A stretch of 64,000 nucleotides of DNA from Candidatus Lindowbacteria bacterium RIFCSPLOWO2_12_FULL_62_27 (GTDB lineage Bacteria; Lindowbacteria; 2-12-FULL-62-27). The notes under the pieces are model-generated. The model was not told where the DNA came from. It did no database searches and saw nothing but the letters and a program-made list of their open reading frames with translations. The translations under genes and the position numbers were made by a program. The stretch spans positions 57,449 through 121,448 of the forward strand of contig MFPR01000041.1 in assembly GCA_001784175.1 (NCBI GenBank). The letters run 5' to 3'. This document shows, one piece after another, positions 56,351 to 64,000 of this stretch. Positions within the stretch are counted from its first letter, which is position 1. Each line of letters starts with the position of its first letter.

Positions 56351-56361
56351 GGGGCCCTCCT

Positions 56362-56389
56362 TTCTGATATGTCTGTTAACATATCAGAA
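56362..56389. promoter_or_regulatory. Palindrome over the IS promoter
   Basis: TTCTGATATGT-CTGTTA-ACATATCAGAA: perfect 11-base arms with a 6-base centre. It covers the -10 box and transcription start of the element's promoter and ends 11 bases before ATG 56350, with the ribosome-binding site between. It is a likely operator for self-limiting transposase expression, or a subterminal hairpin of the element. Confidence 0.7.
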
Positions 56390-56405
56390 TTGTATCAAAA
56401 GTCAA
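56378..56405 (-). promoter_or_regulatory. Promoter of the insertion sequence genes
   Basis: On the minus strand, TTGACT (56405-56400), 16-base spacer, TATGTT (56383-56378). The -10 lies inside the palindrome at 56362-56389, which suits repression of transposition genes. Confidence 0.6.
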
Positions 56406-56740
56406 CACCTTTTTCAAATGCGAATTTGCCCGTCTATCCGATGATTTCGATTCTGTCCGCCTGGGAAGGACTTACGGCCTTACTGGCCCCTTATTTGCGG
56501 AATCGCTGGCCTGACGGATTGGGCGGGATCAACAGTTCGAGGGATAATTTTTCATAGCGGCAAGGCATGTCAGGGATTCCCTGACATCATTATCCTCCCT
56601 TCCCTGAATTGACGGCCCCACCGCCTGAAGAGACTTTCAAATAATTTAATGAAGACCGAAATCGAGCCGTATCGTATTCGTATTTTTTTTGATACAAAGA
56701 TTGAACTAAGGTACGGACTTTGCACAGGAGGAGAGGCCTT
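56406..56740. other. Non-coding region between the IS and the FecR-domain gene
   Basis: No convincing gene; reading frames here are short and unlike any family. It holds a near-perfect palindrome, TGTCAGGGA-T-TCCCTGACA (56568-56586), and an AT-rich stretch (56638-56710) that probably contains the promoter of the following gene. A weak candidate is TTGATA near 56690 with a poor -10. Confidence 0.5.
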
Positions 56741-57700
56741 CTGAATACATCTAGTGTCCATGCGCCCGCCGGCTTCCTGCGGCTCGGCGCGCTTCTCGTT
56801 TCCATTCTCTGGCTGGCGGCGCCTTTTGCCGACGCCGCCGAAATCCTCTCCGGCAAACTGTCCGACGTCCGCGGCGACGTGAGAATCCAGCGGCGCGGGT
56901 CGAACATCACGTCTCTGGCGCCCTCCGGCACACGCGTCGAGCCGGGTGACGCCGTCATCACCGGCATGGCGGGCCGCGCCAGGATCGCGATGAAACATGG
57001 CGTCCTCCACGTCGATCCGGCCAGTCGGGTTGTCCTCATGCGCGGCCTCGCCGGGCGGTCCGAGGTATTCGCCGAATTCGCGATGCCGTTCGGGTCCGTG
57101 ACGGCGCATATTAATATGGAGAAGGGCAAGGAACACTGGTTCGACATCCTGACCCTCAACACGCGCGCTCGCGGCCGGGGACACAAGGAAGGGGCGCAAC
57201 TCGTCGTCCATCACGAAGCCGGCGCGACGACCGTGACCGACAGCGCTTCCGGCCGGTGGGAACAACTCCCGATGATCCTGCCCAACGAGCCGCCCGCCGT
57301 TCAGGCCGTTCTCACCGATGCCGCCAACGCAACAACCTTGGTCAAAACATATCTCGACAGTGCATTGAGCGAATCGGTGCTCCGGGCCGTGGATGTCGCG
57401 GCCCAGCCGGGCGCGCCGGATCTGATGGCAGTTCAAATCGTGCCCGCGCCGGTCGTGGAACCAGCTCCTGTCGAACCGCCTCCCGCGAAACCGGCGGAAA
57501 GTCCAAAGCCTGCGCCCAAGCCTGAACCGCCCGCGGCGCCCGCACCACAGCCGCCGCCCGCGCCAGAGCCTCCACCCGCTCCTGCGCCGCCACCACCGCC
57601 TCCGCCGCAAACGCCGCCGCTCAAGTTGACGTTGACGCCGCAAGAAGGCAAAGGCGCCGTGCTTTCCAATTCCGCGACCGTAACGTCCGAGAACAAATAA
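56741..57700 (+). CDS. Secreted FecR-domain protein with proline-rich C-terminus
   Basis: About 319 residues. There is no ATG or GTG in a suitable place; CTG at 56741 sits 7 bases after GGAGGAG and is the best start (TTG 56720 would place the ribosome-binding site inside the gene). Signal peptide: [19 protein letters not shown] FecR-type beta-domain follows ([46 protein letters not shown]). From about residue 220 to 300 it is almost pure Pro/Ala/Glu ([20 protein letters not shown]), a likely wall-spanning or extended linker. It ends one base before the ubiquitin-domain protein gene, so the two are probably co-expressed and may interact. Confidence 0.78.
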   Translation: MNTSSVHAPAGFLRLGALLVSILWLAAPFADAAEILSGKLSDVRGDVRIQRRGSNITSLAPSGTRVEPGDAVITGMAGRARIAMKHGVLHVDPASRVVLMRGLAGRSEVFAEFAMPFGSVTAHINMEKGKEHWFDILTLNTRARGRGHKEGAQLVVHHEAGATTVTDSASGRWEQLPMILPNEPPAVQAVLTDAANATTLVKTYLDSALSESVLRAVDVAAQPGAPDLMAVQIVPAPVVEPAPVEPPPAKPAESPKPAPKPEPPAAPAPQPPPAPEPPPAPAPPPPPPPQTPPLKLTLTPQEGKGAVLSNSATVTSENK

Positions 57701-57701
57701 G

Positions 57702-60700
57702 ATGCGCTCGATGCTTGCCCGGAACCGCTGGTCGCGCTTCCTCATCCTGTTGCCTGTAGTCTGTTTCCTGTTGCCTTTCTTTTCGGACACCGCGCTGGCC
57801 ATGCAGATTTTCGTCAAGACGCAGACCGGCAAAACCATCACGCTCGATGTCGAACCCTCGGACGCCATCGAGAACATCAAAGCGAAAATTCAGGACAAGG
57901 AAGGCATTGCGCCGGGCGAACAGAAACTGATCTTTGCGGGAAAACAACTCGAGGATGGCCGGACGCTCTCCGACTACAACATCCAAAAAGAATCGACGCT
58001 CCACTTGGTGGTGAAAAAGGCGCAAGCGCCGGCCGGGAATCTCAAGATCAGGCTGTGGGCCTACGCGGGCGCGACGGTAAGCGCCGCGACGTCCGGCGGC
58101 GTCCCGCCTTACACATACTCGATCTCAACCAATAACTCCGGCGCGGCGATCTCCTCCGACGGCCTCTACACGGCCGGGCCGACATCGGGCGTGAGCGACA
58201 TCATCCGCGTCACCGACGCGGACGGGACGTACCTCGAGGGCGAGGTCGAAGTCCGGATCGTGCCCGCTCCGAAACTCACCATCGTCTCCATCACCGCCGC
58301 GCAGGAAAAATATAATCCGGGCGACAAGGTCACGGGCGAGATCATGATTAAAAACAGCGGCACGGCCGACGCCGATGCCGTCGTCGACCTCGGGGTTGCC
58401 AGTCCGAATGGAAAAGAATCGTACAAAATCGACAACCTGGCGGCCGCGGTGGAGAAGGGCGCCGAGAAGGCGGTCGCGTATTCGTTCGAACTCAAATCGG
58501 ACGCGGCCGACGGACAATACAAGGCAAACGCCATCGCAAAGATCGGCTCGCAAACCGCCGCGGAGTTGGCCGACGTCCATGTGTTCATCGTCGTTCCGAA
58601 GCCCAAGCCCAAACCGCCGGTCAACACGGTTGCGCCGCAAATCAGCGGCGGCACAAAGGCCGGTGAAAAACTCACGTGCGGCACGGGCGAATGGACCGGC
58701 GATCCGACGATAGAATACAGCTACCAGTGGCAGAGGGAAGGCAAGGAGATTTCCGGCGTGTCGAGCGCCGAATATGTCATCCAGAACGTGGACCCCGGCC
58801 TCGCGCTCACCTGCGTCGTGACGGCGAAGAATGATGCCGGATCGGCATCGAAGCCCGCCCAGAATTCGATCGCTGTCGTACTTGAGCCAGTCACGATCGA
58901 ACCGGCGAACGTGACTCTGGAGGCGGGAGATGCCGTAACCTTCACCGGCAAAGGCGGTCGGGCTCCGTACACGTTCGAAGCTTCTAGTAAGACTATCGAT
59001 GCGTCGACAGGCAAATACACAGCACCGGCAAGCTCGACAGGCGGGTCTGCTGATATTTACGATGTGAACGTCTTCGACGACCAAAAAACCGGAGCTCGCG
59101 CCGAGGTTTATATCATTCCTCCGAAATTATCCGCTTTCATCACGACGGACAAGAAAAGTTATCTGCCGGGAGAAGAAGTCCGTGTCACAGTCACTGTCAA
59201 GAGCGCAAGTTATTGTGATTGGCAGACGTCCGTCTGGGGTATTTCTGTAAAACAGGGTGACGCGCATTCGGGATATGGAAAAGCTGATTTGAATGGGATT
59301 CTTATTGTTCCGAAGGGTGGTGAGACATCGTACAAATTTACTTTCAAAGTGAACACTAACGGCGTGAAATATGGCACGTATTCGGTTGCTGCGAATTTCA
59401 AGCCAACCGTTAAGGCAGACCATATCAAAGACGTACGTATCGCATTGAATCCAGACCCAGTCCAATTCGAAGTCATCGCGCCCCCGACACCTCCGGCCAA
59501 CACCGAAGCGCCGAAAATTAGCGGCGACGGACTCGTGGATGGCGAGGCCGGGATTGACGTGAAACTTACGTGCTCGACGGGCGAGTGGACGGGCGATCCG
59601 ACGATCGCGTATTCATATCAGTGGACGAGGGACGGAAAAGACATCACCGACGCGACAAACGCCGACTACACGACGACCAAGGACGACGCCGGCATGAAAC
59701 TGAAATGCGTCGTGACCGCGAAAAACGATGAGGGGAAGGCGGCGAAAGAAAGTTCGAACTCCGCAACCATCGTCGTTCCGGATCTGGTGATCGACCCGAC
59801 GGAGGCGACGATATCGGAGGAGCAGTCGGTGACGTTCACCGCAAGCGGCGGGTACGGCAAATATACATTCTCCATCGCGGAAAACAAATCGCGCGGAAAT
59901 GGGATTAAGGTGAGGGGGGCCAACAATAAATTCATCTATACGGCAGGCGAGCTGGCCATCGACAACGTGCAGGACGTGGTGGCGGTGAAGGACGAATTGG
60001 GCAAGGAGGCCAAAGCGGTTGTCACCGTAAAGCCGGAGGAGCCGGTCAACTCGGTTGCTCCGCAAATCAGCGGCGACGGACTCGTGGACGGCGAGGCCGG
60101 GATTGATGTGAAACTTACATGCTCGACGGGAGATTGGGTGAGCGATCTGGAAATTACCTACTGGTTTCAGTGGCGTCGGGACGGCAAGCCAATCGACGGC
60201 GCGAATTCGGCCGGCTACACGACGACCCAGGACGACGCCGGCACGAAACTGAAATGCGTCGTGTCCGCGCATAACGATGCGGGGATGAACTTGAAGGAAA
60301 GTTCCAATTCGGTCACCGTCAAGGCGGCGGAGCTGACGATTTCACCGGCGCAGGAAAGCGCTACCGCGGGCGCGGTGATCACGCTTCAGGCGGCCGGCGG
60401 CGAGCCGCCCTACGAATTCAGTTTCATCGAAAACAATTCAAACGCGGAGCTGACTCGAGACGAGGAGGCCACGGATCTATCGCCGGACATCTACTACACC
60501 GCCGGCGCGCCGGAGATGGATGTGATCGATCAGGTTCAGGTCAAGGACAAGCTCGGCGCCACCGCGGTTGCGTCGCTGACCGTCACCGCTCCGCCTCCGG
60601 TGGATAATGGCGATGGACAGGGCGAGGGCGGCGGATCCAATCAAAACGATTACTATGACAACGACGGCGACGACGGCGGCGGATCCAACATCGGCGGCGG

Positions 60701-63700
60701 CGGGTCGAAAGGCCCCTACAAGAAGGGGGCGACGGTCAAGGCGATCAACGCCAACAATCCGAGCCAGGTTGTCACCGGCGAGATCCTCGACGACAACGGG
60801 AACTTCTTCCTCACCGTCCCGTGGTCCGGCCCGACCCTCATACGGATATCCGGCCCCTTCGTGGACGAATTCACCGGCGAAGTGAAGACGATCGACGAGC
60901 CGATCGAGGGGGTCGTGAACGCCCAGAACCACGACACGGTTAACTGTTCCATTCACATCCCCTCGACCATCGCGAGCAACATCGTGGAGGACAAAATGAA
61001 AGCCGACCCGTCCAAAAAAATCACGCCCGTGGACGTCGTCTCGGCGAACCGCAAAGTGGGCAAGATGCTCGGCCTCTCGGGCGACATCGACGTCAGCCGG
61101 ATCGACATCCGGGACACCTCCATTCCGAATGCGGAAAAGCTCCTGAACTTCCAGATCTCCGTCGCCGCCAACGCGGGAGTCGAGAAGGCGATCGAGGCCG
61201 CGAAGCAGATCGCGGTAGAATTTGCGCGGAATAAACCGGCGGGCTCGTCGCGCGGCGGCGTGGTCAAGGCGGCCGAATTGAAGAAGACGCTGGAGAATAT
61301 CGAGGCGGGACGAAATATCTCCGTAAAAACGGAAAGCGGCAAAACGATCAGCGTTGCTCCGGCCACCGTCATCAAGAACGTCGTCGTGCAACGCCGGCCG
61401 CCGCCCCGGCCAGTGGCCGAGCCCGCCAAAAAGCCCGGCGCGAAGGAGAGATTGAGCGACAAGATGGTTCCGCCCGGATACAAATATGAATTGATCTACA
61501 AGGACAATTCGGGTCAGCAGAAATCGCGGATATACAAAGAGGGCGAACGGCTGTTCGCCGACGACATGGCGGAATTCATCAAGATCAAAGTCCTGCGCGC
61601 CGATACGGCGCCGGCCGAGCCCGCCGATGCCCGGATCAACGAGGCCAAAAAAATTCTGGCGGGAATGGCCGACGCGTTGAACAAAAAAGATGTCAGCGGC
61701 ATGACCGCCCCGGTCGCGCCTGACGCGATCGTGACGATGAATGGCAGGCGGTCCGACGGCGCGGGCCTGCGGCAACTGCTCGATGCGGCGCTTCCCCTCC
61801 TGGACAATGTCCAATGGAACCTGCAAATCCAATCGGCAGCGGTCGACCCCAAAACCGGAAACGTCCGTGTGCGGGTGACGTCGTCGTATTCGGCCGAACT
61901 CATGGAACCGGTCGGCGTGACGCGCGAGTCGCTGCCGAAACCGGAAGAGGTCAAGGCCTATCAGATGCGGCTCCTGGAATCGTTGCGGTCCACTTCCGAC
62001 GAAATCTATGAATTCAAATCAACCACCGCCGGCCTGCAACTGGTCGAGATGGTCTCCGGTCTGCCCTTCAGCGCCGACCTGGCCGACAAAATCTCCAGCC
62101 TCATGGCGGCGTGGCGGGTGAAAGTCACGGTGTTCGGGCTGTTCGATCATCTGGAACAGAACAATCTCGCAAAATTCTCGGAACTCATCGCTGAAGCCTT
62201 CGTCAACAACGACGACAACAATTTCAAACACAACCGCGCCGATTTTATCGAGTCCATCAAAGCCGACCTCGACCACCTCACGGCGATTGACCACGGCGTC
62301 CGCGTCGAGGACATCCAGTTCACCGCGGACCATTCCATCGCGCGCGTCCCCGTCACGTGGGACCGCCGCGCCCGCATCGCCAACACGCGCTCGGAGTGGA
62401 CGGTCAAAAATCAGAAAACGACGCTGACGCTGACAAACGGCGGTCTGTTCAGGCTCGCGCAGATCGAAGGCAAGCCCCTGTTCGGCAACTCGAGCCGCCT
62501 GACGCGAAAGACCTTGATCCGCGCGGGCGAACTCGACGGCGTGACGGTGACGAAAGCGGTCGTCATCGGCGACGGGCGGGACACCGCGGCCGCGACGAGC
62601 GCCGACGTGCCGGAAATGCCGGCGGAGAACATCTCAAGCCTCAACATAAGCACAGAGATCAGCAACGGGACCATCTCTTCCAATCCAACGGTTGATCAGA
62701 CGTGGAAGGGCAACATCACGATCACCTCGAACATCACGATCCCCTCCGGGATCAAGATCACCGTCGTATCGGGCGCTGTCATCACGCTGTCCGACAACGT
62801 GACGATTACCGTCGCGGGAACATTGGAGCCGACCAGCGCGACGTTCACGTCCGGGACAACGTGCGGCCTCACGATCTCCAGCGGCGGGACCGTGACGTCG
62901 GCCGGCACAAGCTACACATGGGGCAACAACTCGACAATCACCGTCGCGTCCGGCGGGACGGCGACGTTCACCAGCGGCACGTGGTCCATGGGCACGGGCA
63001 CGACCATCGCCGCCAGCGGCACGCTCTCGGCGACGAGCGCCACGTTCAAGGCGGCCTCGACAAGGTGGGGCGGGATGACGATCGCGTCCGGATCGGCCGT
63101 GACGATCACGAGTTGCACGATGAAGGAAGCCGACACGCTCATCATCACGACCGCCGCCAGCCCGACGATTTCCAGCAACACGCTCAATCCTGTCCGGTGC
63201 GCCATCCAGGTCAAATCGAGCGGGTCTCCCGTCATTACGGGGAACACCATCACGTCTCTGTCGGGGTCGTTCATTGCCGCCATGGCGCTCGATGTCGGCG
63301 TCAATTCTTCCGCCAGCATTTCTTTCAGCAACAACACCATCACGAAACTCGGGTCGGCCGTTCCCAATGTGAGTATCGATTACAACGCCAATATCCAGAT
63401 TCGGTCGGGTTTCACCGGCACATTCACGTCCTCGGGCAACCGATTGACCGGCGATCACACCGGCGCGGTGTCCGGCACGGCGCTCAATACGTATGGCGTT
63501 ATTCTCGCCACGGACGCCGGTTCGGCCACATTCACAAATGATGTCTTTAACGAGTTTGCGGTTGGACTCGAAAACCGCGGATCTGATAATGATTATACCG
63601 GCGCGGACCAGGGCATTTCCCTCACCTTCACGAACTGCGACTTCACGCACAACAGATTGGATGGACTAAACGGAGGGAACGCCACCGCCGACGGTACGCC

Positions 63701-63863
63701 GTCCATCACGCTGACCGGCTGTTTCTTCAAGGGTAACGGCGACGACCACGGAACACAGGCGGTCAACACGGGCACCACCGTGCCGGACGCCGTCAACGGC
63801 GCGGACGACACCTACATGGACGTGACGTCCGTCACAAATCCGCGGTCGAGCGCGAACAACTGA
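57702..63863 (+). CDS. Giant secreted protein with N-terminal ubiquitin domain (2053 residues)
   Basis: Residues 1-33: signal peptide ending TALA. 34-109: ubiquitin domain ([40 protein letters not shown]). Then ~113-187: Ig-like module A; 190-297: NEW3-like; 307-393: Ig-like ([11 protein letters not shown]); 396-475: module A; 475-597: another beta-sandwich; 599-695, 695-778, 781-876 and 877-966: alternating Ig-like and A modules; 967-1003: Asp/Gly-rich linker; ~1003-1090: regulatory-type beta domain; ~1090-1260: helical; 1309-1400 and 1475-1593: SnoaL/DUF4440-like; 1647-2053: right-handed beta-helix ([20 protein letters not shown]). Predicted extracellular. No enzyme motif is certain. Starts one base after the FecR gene stop. 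Confidence 0.88.
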   Translation: MRSMLARNRWSRFLILLPVVCFLLPFFSDTALAMQIFVKTQTGKTITLDVEPSDAIENIKAKIQDKEGIAPGEQKLIFAGKQLEDGRTLSDYNIQKESTLHLVVKKAQAPAGNLKIRLWAYAGATVSAATSGGVPPYTYSISTNNSGAAISSDGLYTAGPTSGVSDIIRVTDADGTYLEGEVEVRIVPAPKLTIVSITAAQEKYNPGDKVTGEIMIKNSGTADADAVVDLGVASPNGKESYKIDNLAAAVEKGAEKAVAYSFELKSDAADGQYKANAIAKIGSQTAAELADVHVFIVVPKPKPKPPVNTVAPQISGGTKAGEKLTCGTGEWTGDPTIEYSYQWQREGKEISGVSSAEYVIQNVDPGLALTCVVTAKNDAGSASKPAQNSIAVVLEPVTIEPANVTLEAGDAVTFTGKGGRAPYTFEASSKTIDASTGKYTAPASSTGGSADIYDVNVFDDQKTGARAEVYIIPPKLSAFITTDKKSYLPGEEVRVTVTVKSASYCDWQTSVWGISVKQGDAHSGYGKADLNGILIVPKGGETSYKFTFKVNTNGVKYGTYSVAANFKPTVKADHIKDVRIALNPDPVQFEVIAPPTPPANTEAPKISGDGLVDGEAGIDVKLTCSTGEWTGDPTIAYSYQWTRDGKDITDATNADYTTTKDDAGMKLKCVVTAKNDEGKAAKESSNSATIVVPDLVIDPTEATISEEQSVTFTASGGYGKYTFSIAENKSRGNGIKVRGANNKFIYTAGELAIDNVQDVVAVKDELGKEAKAVVTVKPEEPVNSVAPQISGDGLVDGEAGIDVKLTCSTGDWVSDLEITYWFQWRRDGKPIDGANSAGYTTTQDDAGTKLKCVVSAHNDAGMNLKESSNSVTVKAAELTISPAQESATAGAVITLQAAGGEPPYEFSFIENNSNAELTRDEEATDLSPDIYYTAGAPEMDVIDQVQVKDKLGATAVASLTVTAPPPVDNGDGQGEGGGSNQNDYYDNDGDDGGGSNIGGGGSKGPYKKGATVKAINANNPSQVVTGEILDDNGNFFLTVPWSGPTLIRISGPFVDEFTGEVKTIDEPIEGVVNAQNHDTVNCSIHIPSTIASNIVEDKMKADPSKKITPVDVVSANRKVGKMLGLSGDIDVSRIDIRDTSIPNAEKLLNFQISVAANAGVEKAIEAAKQIAVEFARNKPAGSSRGGVVKAAELKKTLENIEAGRNISVKTESGKTISVAPATVIKNVVVQRRPPPRPVAEPAKKPGAKERLSDKMVPPGYKYELIYKDNSGQQKSRIYKEGERLFADDMAEFIKIKVLRADTAPAEPADARINEAKKILAGMADALNKKDVSGMTAPVAPDAIVTMNGRRSDGAGLRQLLDAALPLLDNVQWNLQIQSAAVDPKTGNVRVRVTSSYSAELMEPVGVTRESLPKPEEVKAYQMRLLESLRSTSDEIYEFKSTTAGLQLVEMVSGLPFSADLADKISSLMAAWRVKVTVFGLFDHLEQNNLAKFSELIAEAFVNNDDNNFKHNRADFIESIKADLDHLTAIDHGVRVEDIQFTADHSIARVPVTWDRRARIANTRSEWTVKNQKTTLTLTNGGLFRLAQIEGKPLFGNSSRLTRKTLIRAGELDGVTVTKAVVIGDGRDTAAATSADVPEMPAENISSLNISTEISNGTISSNPTVDQTWKGNITITSNITIPSGIKITVVSGAVITLSDNVTITVAGTLEPTSATFTSGTTCGLTISSGGTVTSAGTSYTWGNNSTITVASGGTATFTSGTWSMGTGTTIAASGTLSATSATFKAASTRWGGMTIASGSAVTITSCTMKEADTLIITTAASPTISSNTLNPVRCAIQVKSSGSPVITGNTITSLSGSFIAAMALDVGVNSSASISFSNNTITKLGSAVPNVSIDYNANIQIRSGFTGTFTSSGNRLTGDHTGAVSGTALNTYGVILATDAGSATFTNDVFNEFAVGLENRGSDNDYTGADQGISLTFTNCDFTHNRLDGLNGGNATADGTPSITLTGCFFKGNGDDHGTQAVNTGTTVPDAVNGADDTYMDVTSVTNPRSSANN
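57801..58028 (+). other. Ubiquitin domain coding segment
   Basis: 76 codons that align without gaps to human ubiquitin from Met1; I count 62 identical residues. Differences are L8Q, E16D, T22A, V26I, P37A, D39G, Q40E, R42K, and the tail L71V, R72K, L73K, R74A, G75Q, G76A. All seven lysines, Ile44 and Val70 are kept; Leu8 of the hydrophobic patch is lost, and so is the Gly-Gly needed for activation and conjugation. The predicted signal peptidase site lies exactly before Met1. Codons are G/C-ending like the host genes. Confidence 0.95.
59497..60330 (+). repeat. Duplicated Ig-like domain segments in the ubiquitin-domain protein
   Basis: The segments starting near 59517 and 60063 are almost identical for ~60 bases: both encode [20 protein letters not shown] with four or so base changes, and then diverge gradually. 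An older relative lies at 58618. This is recent in-gene duplication of a two-module unit. Confidence 0.85.
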
Positions 63864-64000
63864 CATGACAACCCTCCCCTTCCCGCCTTCCCGCCTTCCT
63901 TATAAAAAATGGGTCTTCCGGTTTTCCTGTGGGTAAAAGAGAGGCATTTTATCGGGAGACGCGCCCCCTCTCCCGAACCCTCTACCCCACATTCCCCCTT
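63864..64000. other. Window-end intergenic sequence
   Basis: No gene seen in these 137 bases. TTCCCGCC occurs in tandem near 63880-63897, and the last ~35 bases (CCCCCTCTCCCGAACCCTC, then ACCCCAC) resemble one arm of the palindromic repeat at 32042-32083. Confidence 0.55.

Noticed and set aside
56153-56557. A 134-residue plus-strand frame over the IS start
   Set aside because: It is antisense to the DUF6788-like gene over half its length and has no ribosome-binding site or family similarity.
57801-58028. Ubiquitin domain as an assembly contaminant
   Set aside because: It lies in one continuous frame with a bacterial signal peptide and bacterial-type modules, uses host-like codons and lacks introns and the Gly-Gly tail. 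Read-level proof is still needed.

Overview
The window comes from a GC-rich, diderm (Gram-negative-type) bacterium. Evidence is an RND-MFP-TolC efflux set, a protein ending like an outer-membrane beta-barrel, many signal peptides, and dense runs of genes joined by ATGA or GTGA overlaps. TTG and GTG starts are common. I cannot fix the phylum; the mix of a eukaryote-like citrate synthase, GH57 glycogen enzymes and giant secreted repeat proteins fits an uncultured candidate lineage better than a well-studied group.

Layout: (1) 1-4433, a TCA-cycle run (citrate synthase, NADP-type isocitrate dehydrogenase, LDH-like malate dehydrogenase) followed by a TIM-barrel sugar isomerase-like protein. (2) 4443-13182, an alpha-glucan/glycogen block (two GH57 enzymes, GalT, glycogen synthase) with a small winged-helix protein, an anchored TPR-like protein and an ABC ATPase. 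(3) 20820-13174 on the minus strand, a TetR-controlled tripartite efflux operon with a membrane metallophosphoesterase at its end; a textbook promoter and a 32-bp palindrome lie just upstream of tetR. (4) 20868-21926, a RAYT transposase between inverted repeats. (5) 21935-25758, a membrane protein, a Tat-exported phosphoesterase, a DEAD-box helicase and a convergent, overlapping EndoIII-family glycosylase. (6) 25969-32714, three exported proteins: LptE-like domain plus barrel, a NEW3-like/SnoaL-like protein, and an NHL propeller with a CFI-box-like C-terminus. (7) 32731-50638, one tightly coupled cluster: SET-domain protein, DapDC-like PLP decarboxylase, MFS-like transporter, a 3537-residue secreted protein with five ~331-residue repeats, two paralogous secreted proteins separated by an ORF6N gene, and one more exported protein. 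(8) 50664-53956, a decayed ATPase fragment and a truncated tRNA-Lys, then an AAA/DUF4143 ATPase coupled to a NarL-type two-component pair. (9) 54002-56405, a DUF2442/DUF4160 pair and a two-gene insertion sequence. (10) 56741-63863, a FecR-domain protein followed by a 2053-residue secreted protein.

The standout is that last protein. Directly after its signal peptide it carries a domain identical to human ubiquitin at 62 of 76 positions by my alignment, with all seven ubiquitin lysines but without the C-terminal Gly-Gly. It is followed by Ig-like, NEW3-like, SnoaL-like and beta-helix domains. A ~85-residue Ig-like module recurs in it and also occurs in the 3537-residue protein, so the two may belong to one cell-surface system. 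No E1, E2, E3 or deubiquitinase is visible in the window.
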